Source: Desulfuromonas versatilis
Lineage (GTDB): Bacteria > Desulfobacterota > Desulfuromonadia > Desulfuromonadales > NIT-T3
Assembly (NCBI RefSeq): GCF_019704135.1
Contig: NZ_AP024355.1
Span: 3,032,001-3,096,000, forward strand
Direction: 5' to 3'
Length of the DNA stretch: 64,000 bases
This document shows positions 54,163 through 63,556 of this stretch, in pieces. The notes beneath the pieces were generated by a model. It was not told the origin of the DNA, ran no database searches, and saw only the letters and a program-made list of their open reading frames with translations. The position numbers were made by a program, and so were the translations under genes. The first letter of the stretch is position 1; the number at the start of each line of letters is the position of its first letter.

Positions 54163-54368
54163 TCTTCTCCCGGACCCTGATTTTTTGCGGGGTGGCGGGC
54201 CGTTATTCGAGAGGTTATCATTTTGCGTCCCAAGGTCCATAGCCCAATAACATCTGCTTCCCTTCCTGAATAAATTTCTTTCAGTTTTCAAAGAGCTTAT
54301 AAAATTCGAGTGCTCTCGGCCACAAACGCGTCACCGGAGCACTCGACTACGTTCGGCGAAAAACAGAC
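54163..54368 (-). promoter_or_regulatory. Probable CRISPR leader
   Basis: The 206-base AT-richer stretch lies between cas2 and the leader-side repeat (54126). It should contain the array promoter and integration anchor. Its polarity follows from the trailer-like degeneracy of the opposite end. No exact boxes could be assigned. Confidence 0.6.
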
Positions 54369-54656
54369 CTAAACGATCACTGCCTCCCGCCGCACGGGCT
54401 CAAATGCCTTGCCGATGCTATGCACATGCGGTTTGACATTCTCTGCCGGCCCTAGGTCGAGTATAAGCACATGGTCCTCCCTGTGGTGGACGATATCACC
54501 GATCGCCGCCTCCATTTCGATCATCCGCCGTCGACCGAGCCGACATTGAAACACCGAAAGCTGCAGCCATTCACCGTAACCGTGCATGGTTTTGAACAGT
54601 TGCCGCCATCGCTTGGCATTGCTGATATCGTAGCTGACGATGTAGAGATGATCCAT
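54369..54656 (-). CDS. cas2: CRISPR-associated endoribonuclease/adaptation protein Cas2
   Basis: The 95-residue protein begins MDHLYIVSYDISNAKRWRQL, typical of Cas2, with the catalytic-type Asp in SYDIS and GYGEWLQLSVFQCRL as the central strand. Cas2 forms the adaptor dimer between Cas1 dimers in spacer integration. GAGG lies 8 bases before the ATG at 54656; its first bases almost touch the cas4-cas1 stop (54662). It is the last cas gene before the leader. Confidence 0.95.
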   Translation of the reverse strand: MDHLYIVSYDISNAKRWRQLFKTMHGYGEWLQLSVFQCRLGRRRMIEMEAAIGDIVHHREDHVLILDLGPAENVKPHVHSIGKAFEPVRREAVIV

Positions 54657-54661
54657 GGCCA

Positions 54662-56332
54662 TCACCTCGTCACGAACACGGGGAAATTGGGGATCTCCCC
54701 TAACAGAAAACGAACCAGAAGCCGCGCCTGCACCTCGAACAGCCGTCGGTAGCTGATGCGGTATCGGAATATGGGGTGGGTCACCTCCTGACTCATGCGC
54801 CGCTCGAAGGCAGCGATGAAACTTCGGCGGCCCTTTTCGCTGAGGTTGCAGCTGCCGGCAGCGTGGATGAAATCGTCGGGCTGAACCTCGCCGTTGTTAA
54901 TGGCCATGAGCACCGTCGAATCGGCGATCAGGGGGCGAAAAGGCTCCATCATATCCAGGGACAAAGCAGGTCGGCCGAAGCGCGCCTGATGGTAAAATCC
55001 CCGGTAAGGGTCGAGCCCCACCGCCGCCAGGGTCACAGTCCACTCCCTGGTCAGCATGGCATAGGCGAAGGAGAGCATGGCGTTAACCGGATCGCGCGGA
55101 GGGCGCCGGTTACGGGTGGTCAGATCGAAGGGAATCTTCTCGTTTTCGTCCCTTTTGAACATACCTGAGAAGTTCTCAAAATAGCGGCCGGCCGCCGTCC
55201 CCTCGATCCCGAGCAAAGTATCGAGGGTCCTCATGCGAAACGCGTTCCGCAAGTCGCGCCGCAGGGCGTCGAGAGTCGGTGAAATCTCCTCGACATTCCC
55301 TTTCCAGTTGCGCTTAAGCAGAGTGCGGCTGTTGGCGATCTTGCCGGCGACCAGCCGCCGCGCCAGTTTGAGGCAGGCCTCCTCATCGAAGCTGGCGCGG
55401 TACTGAACGGTGCGAGTTTCGACATTACGGTGCCCCGTGCCCACAGTATGACCCATGAACCAGCCGCCGTAACTCAGCCAGGTGACTGGGATTTCCCGCG
55501 CCAGGCACTCGTGAAGCGCGGGGGTGGTCAGGCTCGAATTTCCGAACAGCACCACCTGGGAGGTTTCGCCATAGCGCGCAGCAGCGACCTTTTCCTTCTC
55601 GACCTCGACCACCAGGGTGTCTCCGGCCTTTCGCACATAGGCACGCGGCGACTGCACGTAGAGGGGCAAGCCGTTTTCGGTGTGAGGATAAATGGGGCGC
55701 GGTTCGGTGCCCGCGTGGCTGAGAAACCGCACCTCGTCGGGCAGACAGATCCCCACCAGCGAACAGCGCGGGCATTTGGGGCTGTCTTCCAGCGGCGGGG
55801 GGATCTCGCCGATACTGGCCGACTCGCGGAAACCATCAATGGCCGCCAGGGTTTCATCGATCAGTTCGCCGTTGAAAGGCACGCCTACCCGCTCGCGCGA
55901 TTCGACGAAATAAATGAACCCCTCGTCCACCTGAAACCCGTGTTCGCGCAGCAGCAGTCCTTGGGCACAGAGCTGCACTCGCTCGGGCGCATAGACCCCG
56001 CCGGCCACGTGGGGTCGCTTGCCCCGTTTGTAATCGACGGGGCGCACCACTTCCCCCTCCCCTTCGACCAGATCGATCTTGGCAGTGATGCCGAGAAGAG
56101 CCGAGCTGAGCCCCACCGAGCGAGCATGAATCGTTTCCTCATCGTCAGGCGCCTCGGGCAGTCTCTGGCGGCTCTCCTTGTCGACCCGACGGTGCTTGAG
56201 CTTGCCGTCGACCGTATCGGCGCTGTGGGCGAACTCGCCCTGTACCCACATGAGGTAGCCGAGGCGCGGGCAGTAGACGTATTCGTTGAGCATCCGGGCG
56301 GGGATGAAGGGAAGATCTGGATTTTCTGCCAT
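54662..56332 (-). CDS. cas4-cas1: Cas4-Cas1 fusion, type I-G adaptation protein
   Basis: The 556-residue protein joins a Cas4 nuclease (residues about 1-215) and Cas1 integrase (about 220-556). Cas4 features: NEYVYCPRLGYL, the RecB-type VDYKRGKR and a Cys cluster CPRCSLVGIC. Cas1 features: LFGNSSLTTPALH, GIEGTAAGRYFENF with the catalytic Glu, and GFYHQARFGRPALSLDMMEPFRPL with the His and Asp. Fusion of Cas4 to Cas1 is characteristic of type I-G loci such as GSU0057 and sets PAM selection. The start at 56332 has AAAGGAGGT upstream; the open frame extends further only through repeat sequence. Confidence 0.95.
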   Translation of the reverse strand: MAENPDLPFIPARMLNEYVYCPRLGYLMWVQGEFAHSADTVDGKLKHRRVDKESRQRLPEAPDDEETIHARSVGLSSALLGITAKIDLVEGEGEVVRPVDYKRGKRPHVAGGVYAPERVQLCAQGLLLREHGFQVDEGFIYFVESRERVGVPFNGELIDETLAAIDGFRESASIGEIPPPLEDSPKCPRCSLVGICLPDEVRFLSHAGTEPRPIYPHTENGLPLYVQSPRAYVRKAGDTLVVEVEKEKVAAARYGETSQVVLFGNSSLTTPALHECLAREIPVTWLSYGGWFMGHTVGTGHRNVETRTVQYRASFDEEACLKLARRLVAGKIANSRTLLKRNWKGNVEEISPTLDALRRDLRNAFRMRTLDTLLGIEGTAAGRYFENFSGMFKRDENEKIPFDLTTRNRRPPRDPVNAMLSFAYAMLTREWTVTLAAVGLDPYRGFYHQARFGRPALSLDMMEPFRPLIADSTVLMAINNGEVQPDDFIHAAGSCNLSEKGRRSFIAAFERRMSQEVTHPIFRYRISYRRLFEVQARLLVRFLLGEIPNFPVFVTR

Positions 56333-56357
56333 GAGTGTGACCTCCTTTCGCTCCATC

Positions 56358-56480
56358 GAAATCCCCCTCAATCCCCATTTTTCAAAGGGGGAGGCTCCTC
56401 TCCCCGGAAAGCTGGACGGGTGTCGGCCAAGGTGTGCAACCATCCCCCCCTTTGATAAAGGGGGGTCAGGGGGGATTTCC
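56358..56480. repeat. AAATCCCCC palindromic element, copy b (two inverted arms)
   Basis: Left arm begins GAAATCCCCCTCAATCCCC with TTTTTCAAAGGGGGA (56358-56392); right arm (56441-56480) contains CCCCCCCTTTGATAAAGGGGGG and ends GGGGGGATTTCC, inverted to the left arm. The last residues and the stop codon of the DUF559 gene lie inside the right arm. It starts 25 bases upstream of cas4-cas1. Confidence 0.85.
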
Positions 56481-56837
56481 AATCACCTGCTGCATCTGCC
56501 TCAAAATGGCTTCCAGCACTCCTTCCGTCTCCTGCAATACCTGGATGTTGTTAAACCGCAGGACCCTAATTCCCAAGCCAGCAAGATGCTGATCCCGCTG
56601 AAAGTCCTTCACACGGTGGTCAGGTTCGTAATGCTGGGAGCCATCGACCTCGATCACCAACCGGCACGCCGGAGCGTAAAAATCGACTATAAAACGGGCG
56701 ATCGGCTTTTGACGGTAAAACTGCACGCCCAACAATTGCTTGCGGCGCAGGTGTGACCAAAGCAGTCGCTCGGCATCGGTCAGGTTTTTGCGTAAGTCGC
56801 GAGCTGGCTCTTTAAGGCCGGCATTGTATTTGAGCAT
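56466..56837 (-). CDS. DUF559 endonuclease-like protein inserted in the cas operon
   Basis: The 123-residue protein has ARDLRKNLTDAERLLWSHLRR (helical), QFYRQKPIARFIVDFYAP and RLVIEVDGSQH with the D...E-x-D active-site layout of the DUF559 (Vsr-like, PD-(D/E)XK) fold, then RVLRFNN. The family binds or cuts DNA, but targets are unknown. The start at 56837 has ACGGAG upstream, whereas the open frame extends into repeat sequence. Its C-terminal residues are encoded by palindromic element b, and element c precedes it. It is not part of the usual type I-G gene set. Confidence 0.8.
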   Translation of the reverse strand: MLKYNAGLKEPARDLRKNLTDAERLLWSHLRRKQLLGVQFYRQKPIARFIVDFYAPACRLVIEVDGSQHYEPDHRVKDFQRDQHLAGLGIRVLRFNNIQVLQETEGVLEAILRQMQQVIGNPP

Positions 56838-56868
56838 TGCAATCTCCGTTGGTGACATTCCCGGAATC

Positions 56869-56983
56869 GAAATCCCCCTCAATCCCCCTTTTCCAAAGGG
56901 GGACTTTGAAGAGCGAGATAACATACCCAGCCCGAAAGAGAAAGACTCCCCCCTTTGGAAAAGGGGGGGCGGGGGGGATTTCC
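56869..56983. repeat. AAATCCCCC palindromic element, copy c (two inverted arms)
   Basis: Left arm GAAATCCCCCTCAATCCCCC with TTTTCCAAAGGGGGACTTTG; right arm CTCCCCCCTTTGGAAAAGGGGGGGCG ending GGGGGGGATTTCC (shown only in part). The element ends one base from the stop codon of csb2 (56985). Confidence 0.85.
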
Positions 56984-56984
56984 T

Positions 56985-58619
56985 TCAATCGGCCGGGGCG
57001 AAGAGGCCGAGGCCGTAGAACCGCCCGCCGCCGATACAGACGGGTCCACCGATCGAAACCGGCCTTTGTTGATCGTCACGCCACCGGACTTTAACGTGAT
57101 AACGGGGGAATCTCTTGAGATGATCGGGCACACCATAGCGACCCGCCAGAGAAGCGCCGCGCCAATACCCGACCTTGCGCCATTCAATCAAGGCATTTTT
57201 TGCCAGCGCCTCGGGGAAATACGCCTGCCTTATCGCTTTGCGGAGCAAACCATCGATGCGATCATGAAGATGGTCCCGCAGCCGTTTTTGCTCCTCCGCG
57301 TTGGTTACGATTTGGAGTCGCCGCCTGTAATGCGCTGGGTCATCGTACCCCGGAAGGACTACGGGAGTCACCGTTGCCCAGCATGAGGATGGGCGGATGT
57401 ATGCACAAATCACCTTATCCGAGCCGGGCAGCAAGGAGAGCAACGCCATCGCCTCTTTATCATCCCCCTCGGCTTTTCCTTCTTTCTCCAGCATCTGCCC
57501 CGAGAGTGCGCGACGAGCCCAGTTGATCTTGTCACCACTTGCTTCATCAAAGGCGGTGACAATTACTCGCCGGACACTGCCAACCACCGGCGCTTTGCCG
57601 TCTCCGCGTGCTTCGAGGCTCGGCAGCGGAAGATAGGCAAGCCGCTGCGACCCAACTGGCTGATGTTTTTCGTCCCCAATAGATTCACCATGCCCGAGGA
57701 TGCAGCCGTTTATCCCTTCCTCTGGCCAACCCGAGCCTTGCGCTGCGCGGCGCGCGGCATGGCGCGTCATCCCGGCCACGGTGAGCGCCCATTTTACCGT
57801 ATCAAAGGGACGAAATCCGCTGGCGTCCGTTCTCAGCAGGGAGAATGCGGCGACTTCCCGCAGCGGTGGATCAATATCCCGGCGATAATTGACCTTGTCG
57901 TAGACAACCAAAGGCGGCGGGGGGACGAAGCTGCCGTCTGCCAGACGCCCCAGAAAACCGGCATGCCTCGCCTGCAAATCAGCCAGTGTCCCTCTGACCG
58001 GTACCCGCAAGCCTCCCTCGCCGGTCCCGGCATGGGGCAGCCAACGCTCACCAAACAGAGCTTCCACTTGCTCAGCGGAAAGTATCGTTCCGTTTCCCAC
58101 CACCACATCGATACCCCAGCCCAATACGTTAATGTTTTGCGCCGGCCCAGCGATGGCCTTAACATGGCCGACAATCTCAGCGTTAACGGGCTCGTGCATT
58201 CGCCAGAGGTAATGGATCGAACTACCATCGAGTAAATGAGTGGGTTGTACGGTTTTCATCGAGCGCTGCTTGGCTGGAGCTTTATCGCCAGGCGGATCTT
58301 GGCCAACGGCCCAATATGAAGCTGGAAGGTCCATGGCGTTGTTCGGCACAGACAGCCGGTATGGAGAGACCGAGGACAGGCCGGATGGCGCGATGATAAC
58401 CGGCGCAGTCTGTGCTTGGAGCCACTGCAATGCTGCACTGTCTCCATCAGATAATGCCCCTCCGTTCATCCGGGCTGCGGCAGCCACCAGCGCCTGAAAA
58501 ACCCGCAATGGCGATGGGGGCCATTCCGGCTCACCACCATCCCGTCTGCCGTGGAAACGGCAGTCGAGGAAGTCGATTGTCAATGCAAAGTACATGGTCA
58601 TGACATGCCCCCCGGTCAT
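56985..58619 (-). CDS. csb2: Csb2: fused Cas5-Cas6 protein of type I-G
   Basis: The 544-residue protein matches GSU0054-type Csb2: MTMYFALTIDFLDCRFHG and WPPSPLRVFQALVAAA at the N-terminus (Cas5-like), and a C-terminal RAMP domain ending in FPRYHVKVRW and GPVCIGGGRFYGLGLF, the Gly-rich loop of Cas6. It processes the pre-crRNA and caps the crRNA 5' end in the complex. The ATG overlaps the csb1 stop. A palindromic element lies immediately after its stop. Confidence 0.9.
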   Translation of the reverse strand: MTGGHVMTMYFALTIDFLDCRFHGRRDGGEPEWPPSPLRVFQALVAAAARMNGGALSDGDSAALQWLQAQTAPVIIAPSGLSSVSPYRLSVPNNAMDLPASYWAVGQDPPGDKAPAKQRSMKTVQPTHLLDGSSIHYLWRMHEPVNAEIVGHVKAIAGPAQNINVLGWGIDVVVGNGTILSAEQVEALFGERWLPHAGTGEGGLRVPVRGTLADLQARHAGFLGRLADGSFVPPPPLVVYDKVNYRRDIDPPLREVAAFSLLRTDASGFRPFDTVKWALTVAGMTRHAARRAAQGSGWPEEGINGCILGHGESIGDEKHQPVGSQRLAYLPLPSLEARGDGKAPVVGSVRRVIVTAFDEASGDKINWARRALSGQMLEKEGKAEGDDKEAMALLSLLPGSDKVICAYIRPSSCWATVTPVVLPGYDDPAHYRRRLQIVTNAEEQKRLRDHLHDRIDGLLRKAIRQAYFPEALAKNALIEWRKVGYWRGASLAGRYGVPDHLKRFPRYHVKVRWRDDQQRPVSIGGPVCIGGGRFYGLGLFAPAD

Positions 58620-59674
58620 TTCGCTTTTTTCTTTGAACCACTGTCGGTTACGTCTTTTTTCGCCAAATTTATGTCAAAGAGCACTTCCCGACCCGGCGCA
58701 ACTCCATATTCCTTTGCAACGGCCTCAGCATAAACGAGCGCCTCGTCGTGCTTGAGATTTGCATCTTCGCGGCTGCCATCATTGAAAACCACTTTGAACT
58801 CAAGTGGTTTTTCAAGATCGCGGACAAGATTACACCCTTGGCGCAAGTATCTAGCTGCCGACGATGTGAATGCAGTTAAGGCAAGGCCGAGTATGTAGCG
58901 TTGAAGAGTCTTGGACTTTACTTTGTCCGGTCCTGCCGAAAGTAAACGGAGCGCGGCAAGATGGAGCGTGGCGTCACGGCGAATGCCCCCCGTAGCGATC
59001 ACGCCACCATGCGTGCCTGTTGCAGGCACATGGACGAACCCGCGTTCCGCGTATGCATCCTTAATCTTTTTGTCGGATGTATCTTCAAGCAGCTCTTGAC
59101 CCAAATAATCCGTCGCCGGGTTGAACTGTGCCGACCGAGTCAATTTGTGTACGTTAAACGCTCGGATTTTAGAATCAACCAAGCGCGGAAGTTTAGCTTG
59201 GGTATCCCGGGAATCCCAAACTCCGAAAACAAGCGAAGTCGGCGCAATTTTTGCCAGAAGTTCCGCATTACCGTTTTGCACTGCCTTGAAGGCCTCACGG
59301 AGTTCTTGCTGTAATGCGGAGCAACGGACAATGGCATCGCCAGCGCGATGACCAGCCTCCAAGAGGTTAACGCGCTTGGTGCCAGCCTTCACTACCACCT
59401 GCGGCACCAGATCGGCATACTCAGATGACATGAACATGGGTTCAATCCGGTTAGCTTGCGAACCAACGCTATCTATCAGGCAAACATTGGTCCCGTCCGG
59501 GAACTCGTCAATGTTGTATCCACCCTTGAAGGTCTTGTCCTCGCTGGCAGCAAAAGTCGCGGGGAACAGCACACCATCATGGCCCTCGACCGGCATCAAT
59601 TTTTCACGTATTACCAGTGCGGCTGGTCCAGAGTTTTCAAGCCAGTGGTCAAACTTCTGCACTAGATCGTTCAT
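58616..59674 (-). CDS. csb1: Csb1: Cas7-like backbone subunit of type I-G
   Basis: The 352-residue protein matches the Csb1/GSU0053 family, with SVGSQANRIEPMF and VVKAGTKRVNLLEAGHRAGDAIVR early on and ATGGIRRDATLHLAALRLL and LALTAFTS later. Cas7 subunits polymerise along the crRNA. It sits between csb3 and csb2, two bases after csb3 begins its end and overlapping csb2. The N-terminal ATG has a GGAG site upstream. Confidence 0.9.
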   Translation of the reverse strand: MNDLVQKFDHWLENSGPAALVIREKLMPVEGHDGVLFPATFAASEDKTFKGGYNIDEFPDGTNVCLIDSVGSQANRIEPMFMSSEYADLVPQVVVKAGTKRVNLLEAGHRAGDAIVRCSALQQELREAFKAVQNGNAELLAKIAPTSLVFGVWDSRDTQAKLPRLVDSKIRAFNVHKLTRSAQFNPATDYLGQELLEDTSDKKIKDAYAERGFVHVPATGTHGGVIATGGIRRDATLHLAALRLLSAGPDKVKSKTLQRYILGLALTAFTSSAARYLRQGCNLVRDLEKPLEFKVVFNDGSREDANLKHDEALVYAEAVAKEYGVAPGREVLFDINLAKKDVTDSGSKKKAK

Positions 59675-59676
59675 TG

Positions 59677-60510
59677 TCAGCTCCTTTGAATTGGGGTGGC
59701 AGGGTTAAATGCCTTGTGCTTCCTCTGGTCTGTTCGAAAAGCGTTTTCAAAGCGAAATCCATCACCGTTCCCAAGGAGGCCAGAAACAGCCATAGGAATG
59801 GTGGCAATCGGCAAGGGGTAGTGCCATGTAAAGTAGTCGAACACCCGTGGAGTCTCGGTTGGCTTCGGGCGGCACCTTTGAAGGCCGATAAAGCACAGGG
59901 CTTCTACTGCAGGGTAGGCAAGAGTTGTCATCGCCAAAGAGTCCGGCGAAAAACCAACATCAATGGACCATGCGTTTGCACCACGGCGCGCGTCGAAATA
60001 GAAGGGCTCCCGCTTTTTTCGTTTAAGACCTCGTTTACCGCTTGATACATTCACTGAGGGGTCAAAAACTACCGTGCCTTGGTTCATTGGATCTTCGTAC
60101 TGCGGTTCAATGGCATGGCACATCGCAATAAAAATCTTGCGTTCGTCCATCGAACCAGCCCATGTTTTGATTGACTTATCTTTCCACCAATCCAAACGGA
60201 GGTTTATTGGCATTTCAATGATCAACGGATAGACTTCACCAGATAAATCTTCGTCTCCCTCGCCTGGCTCTACATCGTTACATTCGGCGTTATTCATCGA
60301 AAGCCGAATACTTTGTGCCGCTTCCAGCATTTGCGACAAAGAACCGGTGGTATCCTTTGTCAGAATGCAGAAATGACCATTCTCAAACCATCCCTCTGCA
60401 CCTACCCAAAGCCTGTCGGCAAGTTCAAGCAGCCCGCAGCAAGCAAAGAATTGGCCGGGGTTAGAGGGATCAACGGGAATGCTGATCATGGGCGTTGGCA
60501 TCGAATGCAT
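59677..60510 (-). CDS. csb3: Csb3: Cas8-like large subunit of type I-G
   Basis: The 277-residue protein starts with MPTPMISIPVDPSNPGQFFA and CCGLLELADRLWVGAEGWF, which is the Csb3 signature. Csb3 takes the place of Cas8 (cas8u2) in the type I-G complex and is thought to help in PAM recognition. Its start codon overlaps the last base of the cas3 stop (TGATG), indicating coupling. Length matches the family. Confidence 0.88.
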   Translation of the reverse strand: MHSMPTPMISIPVDPSNPGQFFACCGLLELADRLWVGAEGWFENGHFCILTKDTTGSLSQMLEAAQSIRLSMNNAECNDVEPGEGDEDLSGEVYPLIIEMPINLRLDWWKDKSIKTWAGSMDERKIFIAMCHAIEPQYEDPMNQGTVVFDPSVNVSSGKRGLKRKKREPFYFDARRGANAWSIDVGFSPDSLAMTTLAYPAVEALCFIGLQRCRPKPTETPRVFDYFTWHYPLPIATIPMAVSGLLGNGDGFRFENAFRTDQRKHKAFNPATPIQRS

Positions 60511-63203
60511 CAGACACCTCCTTGTGAGGGCGATACACCGCCATCAGCGAAAACTTCGCCGGGTCCAAGCTGAGACGCCATGGCGTCGGCAGAGCGCACA
60601 AGTGATTCGAGATAGGCAAGTCCCCAGCGACCATACTTCCGCTGCAATCGACCGTAACGGCGGGGAATTTCATTAACAATTGCCATTGTGACCATATCCG
60701 GCCAATTTGGATCAAACGTCTCATGGGCAGGGAAGTGCGGCCTGGCACGGCCATGATGGGCGGCGACAAGGTGCAGGACGAGGTCCCGTATCTCGGCCGG
60801 TAACTCCAGAAACTCCGTGTCGCTGGATAAATCGACAAGCGAACCGAACTCGTGGCGATATTCGCTAAGATTGATCGGCCACATTCCTGGCCCGGATTTC
60901 GCCAGCACCTGTTGCGGATAGTCGCGATTGCCGATGGAGCGCTGCCAAACCAAGCGATCTTTCCCGCGGTCATGCCAGCGAGTCGCCAGCACAACCGCCT
61001 TTGCTTCTAGCCCCTCCAAACCTAAACGGTCAACGAGCCTTGTTGCGAAATCCTCGGCAGAACAAAGGTGGGGTGTCAGCTCTTCCTTTATTCTTGCTGT
61101 CCTCGACCCCTCATCGTCGGCGGAGCGGGGCCGCACATACCAGTGCCAGTAGCGCCGACTGGTCGAATCTGCCTCTTCATCCTCCTCTTCGTCGCCATCG
61201 GGACGCACGTCGATAGTTCGCACCAGCCGCATCCATAGAGGAGGATCATCGTCATCCCAGACGCGACAGCGCCGGGGCCTGCCATTCCCGTCCAACCAGT
61301 GATCGGCTATGTCATAAATCGCCCCGGAGCTATTACCAGCATCGCCATTTAATATGCCGCCTTCGAGACCACCGACCACCGGCGGTAACAACACCGTACA
61401 ATCGGCGAGGTTCAGCACTGGCTTCTTTTGTTTGTCCCGCTCGACCAACCTCGTCAAGGAGAGCACTTCAACAACGCCGTCAGAATTAAGGAGCCAGACG
61501 GGCGTCAACGGGCAGCGGGCGGCAACTTTCTCAAGCTCGGAAAATACCCGCGGAGTCTGGTCACGCAACAATTCGTGGGGCTTGAGAGGATAGTCTTCAA
61601 GCAGGTCTTCCGGTGGGGGGGCTTGCGACATCCCGCCGACAAAACCGACCTCATCCCGCCACGCAATGTGGGTTGCGGGCTGTTCCCACTCAGTAACGCC
61701 ATGCAGCCAATCGGCAACGGGCGGACGACCGGGCAGTTTCTGGCGGACGGTGGTCAGCGCCCAGGCATCAAAAAGAATCTCGCTCGTGGGAAGAATTCCT
61801 GGAGGTGGCGTAAAAGCGGCTTGCCGGTCGGCAACGGGTATTTTGCTCAAGGCCACCGGATTCGCATCCCGACGCTGATCATCACGCATGGGCAGCCGTT
61901 GAAGTACGGTCAGGGTTCGACCACAGGCCCGGTCGAAGGGGGTAAAAGGCTTCTCCTTTGTCTTGGTCGATGATTCGGGTTCGCGCGCATCCGCGTCTTT
62001 TGCATAGGTGCGATGTACGACATCGATACGGGCATCGCCTGCACCGAAACGATTCACCCGCCCGAAACGCTGCATCATGCTGTCGAAGGGCGTCAAGTCG
62101 CAGACTAAATGGTCCGCCGAAATGTTGACCCCGACCTCCCCAGCAGAGGTACATAGGAGATAGACGGTGCCCGTTCGCGGCGTCGCTTCCGTTGATGGTA
62201 AGAAACGGGCAAAGATTGAATTCTCCCTGGCCAGGGCGTCGCGCTCATAGCCGCGCAGGGTGCCGGTCAGCGTCTCAACACACTCCGGGACAACTTTGCG
62301 CAGTGCGGCGGCCACCTTCGTAACCTCTCTCACCCCACGCAGAAAAACGAGAATTGCCTGGCCGCTGTCTTTGTATCCTTTGGCAAGTTGTTCTACCTTG
62401 TCCGCCACCCTTCTCTCGTCGTCAACAGGATGAAAAGCAATCCCCTTTTTCGCTCCGAGCCGTTTCCGGGCAACACCATGGGTCTGATCTTCTTCGGTAA
62501 ATAAATCCTCCTCGCCACTTGCATCTGAGCGAGAAGTTGCGGTTAACTCCATAACACGGAACAGTCCAAATTCCTGGCAACGCCGCTGTTCGGCAGCAAT
62601 GGCCGAAAGCATCTCCTGAAAAGCAGGCTCGAGATGGGCTTCATCATGCACCAGCAAGGCATCCTGGCCAAGAAACCCAGCATGCAAAGGACGGGATTTG
62701 AATCCGCACCCATAGCCGGAAAACAGCAGCCTGCTGCCGATCATATCCACCGTACCAACGATGATCGCGGGCCGGGCAGGGTCATGCCGCCACTCTGCAT
62801 TGTCTGCAAATTGTCCACGAAGCGTGCTAAGCGCCAAAGGTATTGCATCGGCTCGGGCCTGGAGTGACCGCAAAGCCTCGGCGATAGCCCAAAGGGCCGG
62901 ATTGGCGACGAGCACTTTTCGCATTTTCTCAGCCTCGTCGGTAGCCTGATCCACAATGGTTCTTCGGTTAACTACGTAAACAAGTCGCCTAGGATACCCT
63001 GACATGGAGCCGTTCAAGGCATGATGGACAAGCGCCAGGAGCCATATTGCAATGATCGACGTTTTTCCTAGGCCCGTCGGGGCGGGGCAAGCCTCACGAA
63101 ATTGTTTTTCAAGGAATTCACCAAACAGCTTTCTTTGCCATGGGAATGGTCCATGGCCCGTGAGGCATTCAAACTGCGAATCGAAACTTAAATGTGTATC
63201 CAT
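60510..63203 (-). CDS. cas3: Cas3 helicase-nuclease with C-terminal HD domain (type I-G)
   Basis: The 897-residue protein has helicase motifs APTGLGKTS (Walker A, about residue 45), LVHDEAHLEP (DEAH) and QRFGRVNRFG (motif VI), with a proline-rich middle region. The HD nuclease lies at the C-terminus (about residues 720-860): VLATRWHDRGKDR and HLVAAHHG, with EYRHEFGSLV. This order, helicase then HD, is the type I-G arrangement. It degrades target DNA after the complex binds. The start at 63203 has GGAGG six bases upstream. It is the first gene of the cas operon. Confidence 0.93.
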   Translation of the reverse strand: MDTHLSFDSQFECLTGHGPFPWQRKLFGEFLEKQFREACPAPTGLGKTSIIAIWLLALVHHALNGSMSGYPRRLVYVVNRRTIVDQATDEAEKMRKVLVANPALWAIAEALRSLQARADAIPLALSTLRGQFADNAEWRHDPARPAIIVGTVDMIGSRLLFSGYGCGFKSRPLHAGFLGQDALLVHDEAHLEPAFQEMLSAIAAEQRRCQEFGLFRVMELTATSRSDASGEEDLFTEEDQTHGVARKRLGAKKGIAFHPVDDERRVADKVEQLAKGYKDSGQAILVFLRGVREVTKVAAALRKVVPECVETLTGTLRGYERDALARENSIFARFLPSTEATPRTGTVYLLCTSAGEVGVNISADHLVCDLTPFDSMMQRFGRVNRFGAGDARIDVVHRTYAKDADAREPESSTKTKEKPFTPFDRACGRTLTVLQRLPMRDDQRRDANPVALSKIPVADRQAAFTPPPGILPTSEILFDAWALTTVRQKLPGRPPVADWLHGVTEWEQPATHIAWRDEVGFVGGMSQAPPPEDLLEDYPLKPHELLRDQTPRVFSELEKVAARCPLTPVWLLNSDGVVEVLSLTRLVERDKQKKPVLNLADCTVLLPPVVGGLEGGILNGDAGNSSGAIYDIADHWLDGNGRPRRCRVWDDDDPPLWMRLVRTIDVRPDGDEEEDEEADSTSRRYWHWYVRPRSADDEGSRTARIKEELTPHLCSAEDFATRLVDRLGLEGLEAKAVVLATRWHDRGKDRLVWQRSIGNRDYPQQVLAKSGPGMWPINLSEYRHEFGSLVDLSSDTEFLELPAEIRDLVLHLVAAHHGRARPHFPAHETFDPNWPDMVTMAIVNEIPRRYGRLQRKYGRWGLAYLESLVRSADAMASQLGPGEVFADGGVSPSQGGV

Positions 63204-63417
63204 GAACACCTCCATCATTTACGCAAGGTTCGCTCCACCCATTAGCCGATACCTGGTAGGTGGATATTCCGCTCCAAGAGGTTCCTGGTTTTCACCTGGC
63301 AGTGTTCAATAACCCATTCCGGACCCCCACCCTACCACCCCAAGGTAGACACCCAGTGTCCCCCCTCACAAAAAAATTTTTATTTTCTGCTGAACCACCA
63401 ACCCTCTACCCATATCC
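63204..63417. other. Gene-less stretch upstream of cas3
   Basis: The 353 bases between cas3 and the WYL gene contain palindromic element d (63418-63519) and no convincing gene. The cas promoter should lie in 63204-63417, but no clear -35/-10 pair was recognised. Confidence 0.5.
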
Positions 63418-63519
63418 AAGTCCCCCTTTGAAAAAGGGGGATTTAGGGGGATTTGCTTTTGCCGGGCCTGTCTCCGAAAAAAATCCCCCCGAGCCCCCCT
63501 TCTCAAAGGGGGGATTCCT
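63418..63519. repeat. AAATCCCCC-type palindromic element, copy d
   Basis: AAGTCCCCCTTTGAAAAAGGGGG is followed by an inverted arm, AAATCCCCCCGAGCCCCCCT with TCTCAAAGGGGGG (shown in parts). It flanks the cas operon on the cas3 side. Confidence 0.8.
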
Positions 63520-63556
63520 GAGCTGCCTTGTTTTGGACAAGCGGTGGGTGCCAGTG

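Noticed and set aside
52382-54242. Several open frames across the CRISPR array
   Set aside because: They are made of the 37-bp repeat read through (for example LPGHFRPGLIEA) and have no meaning as proteins.
56837-56924. Longer DUF559 start and longer cas4-cas1 start including repeat-derived residues such as PPLSKGG
   Set aside because: These residues come from the palindromic elements; ribosome sites support the shorter starts.
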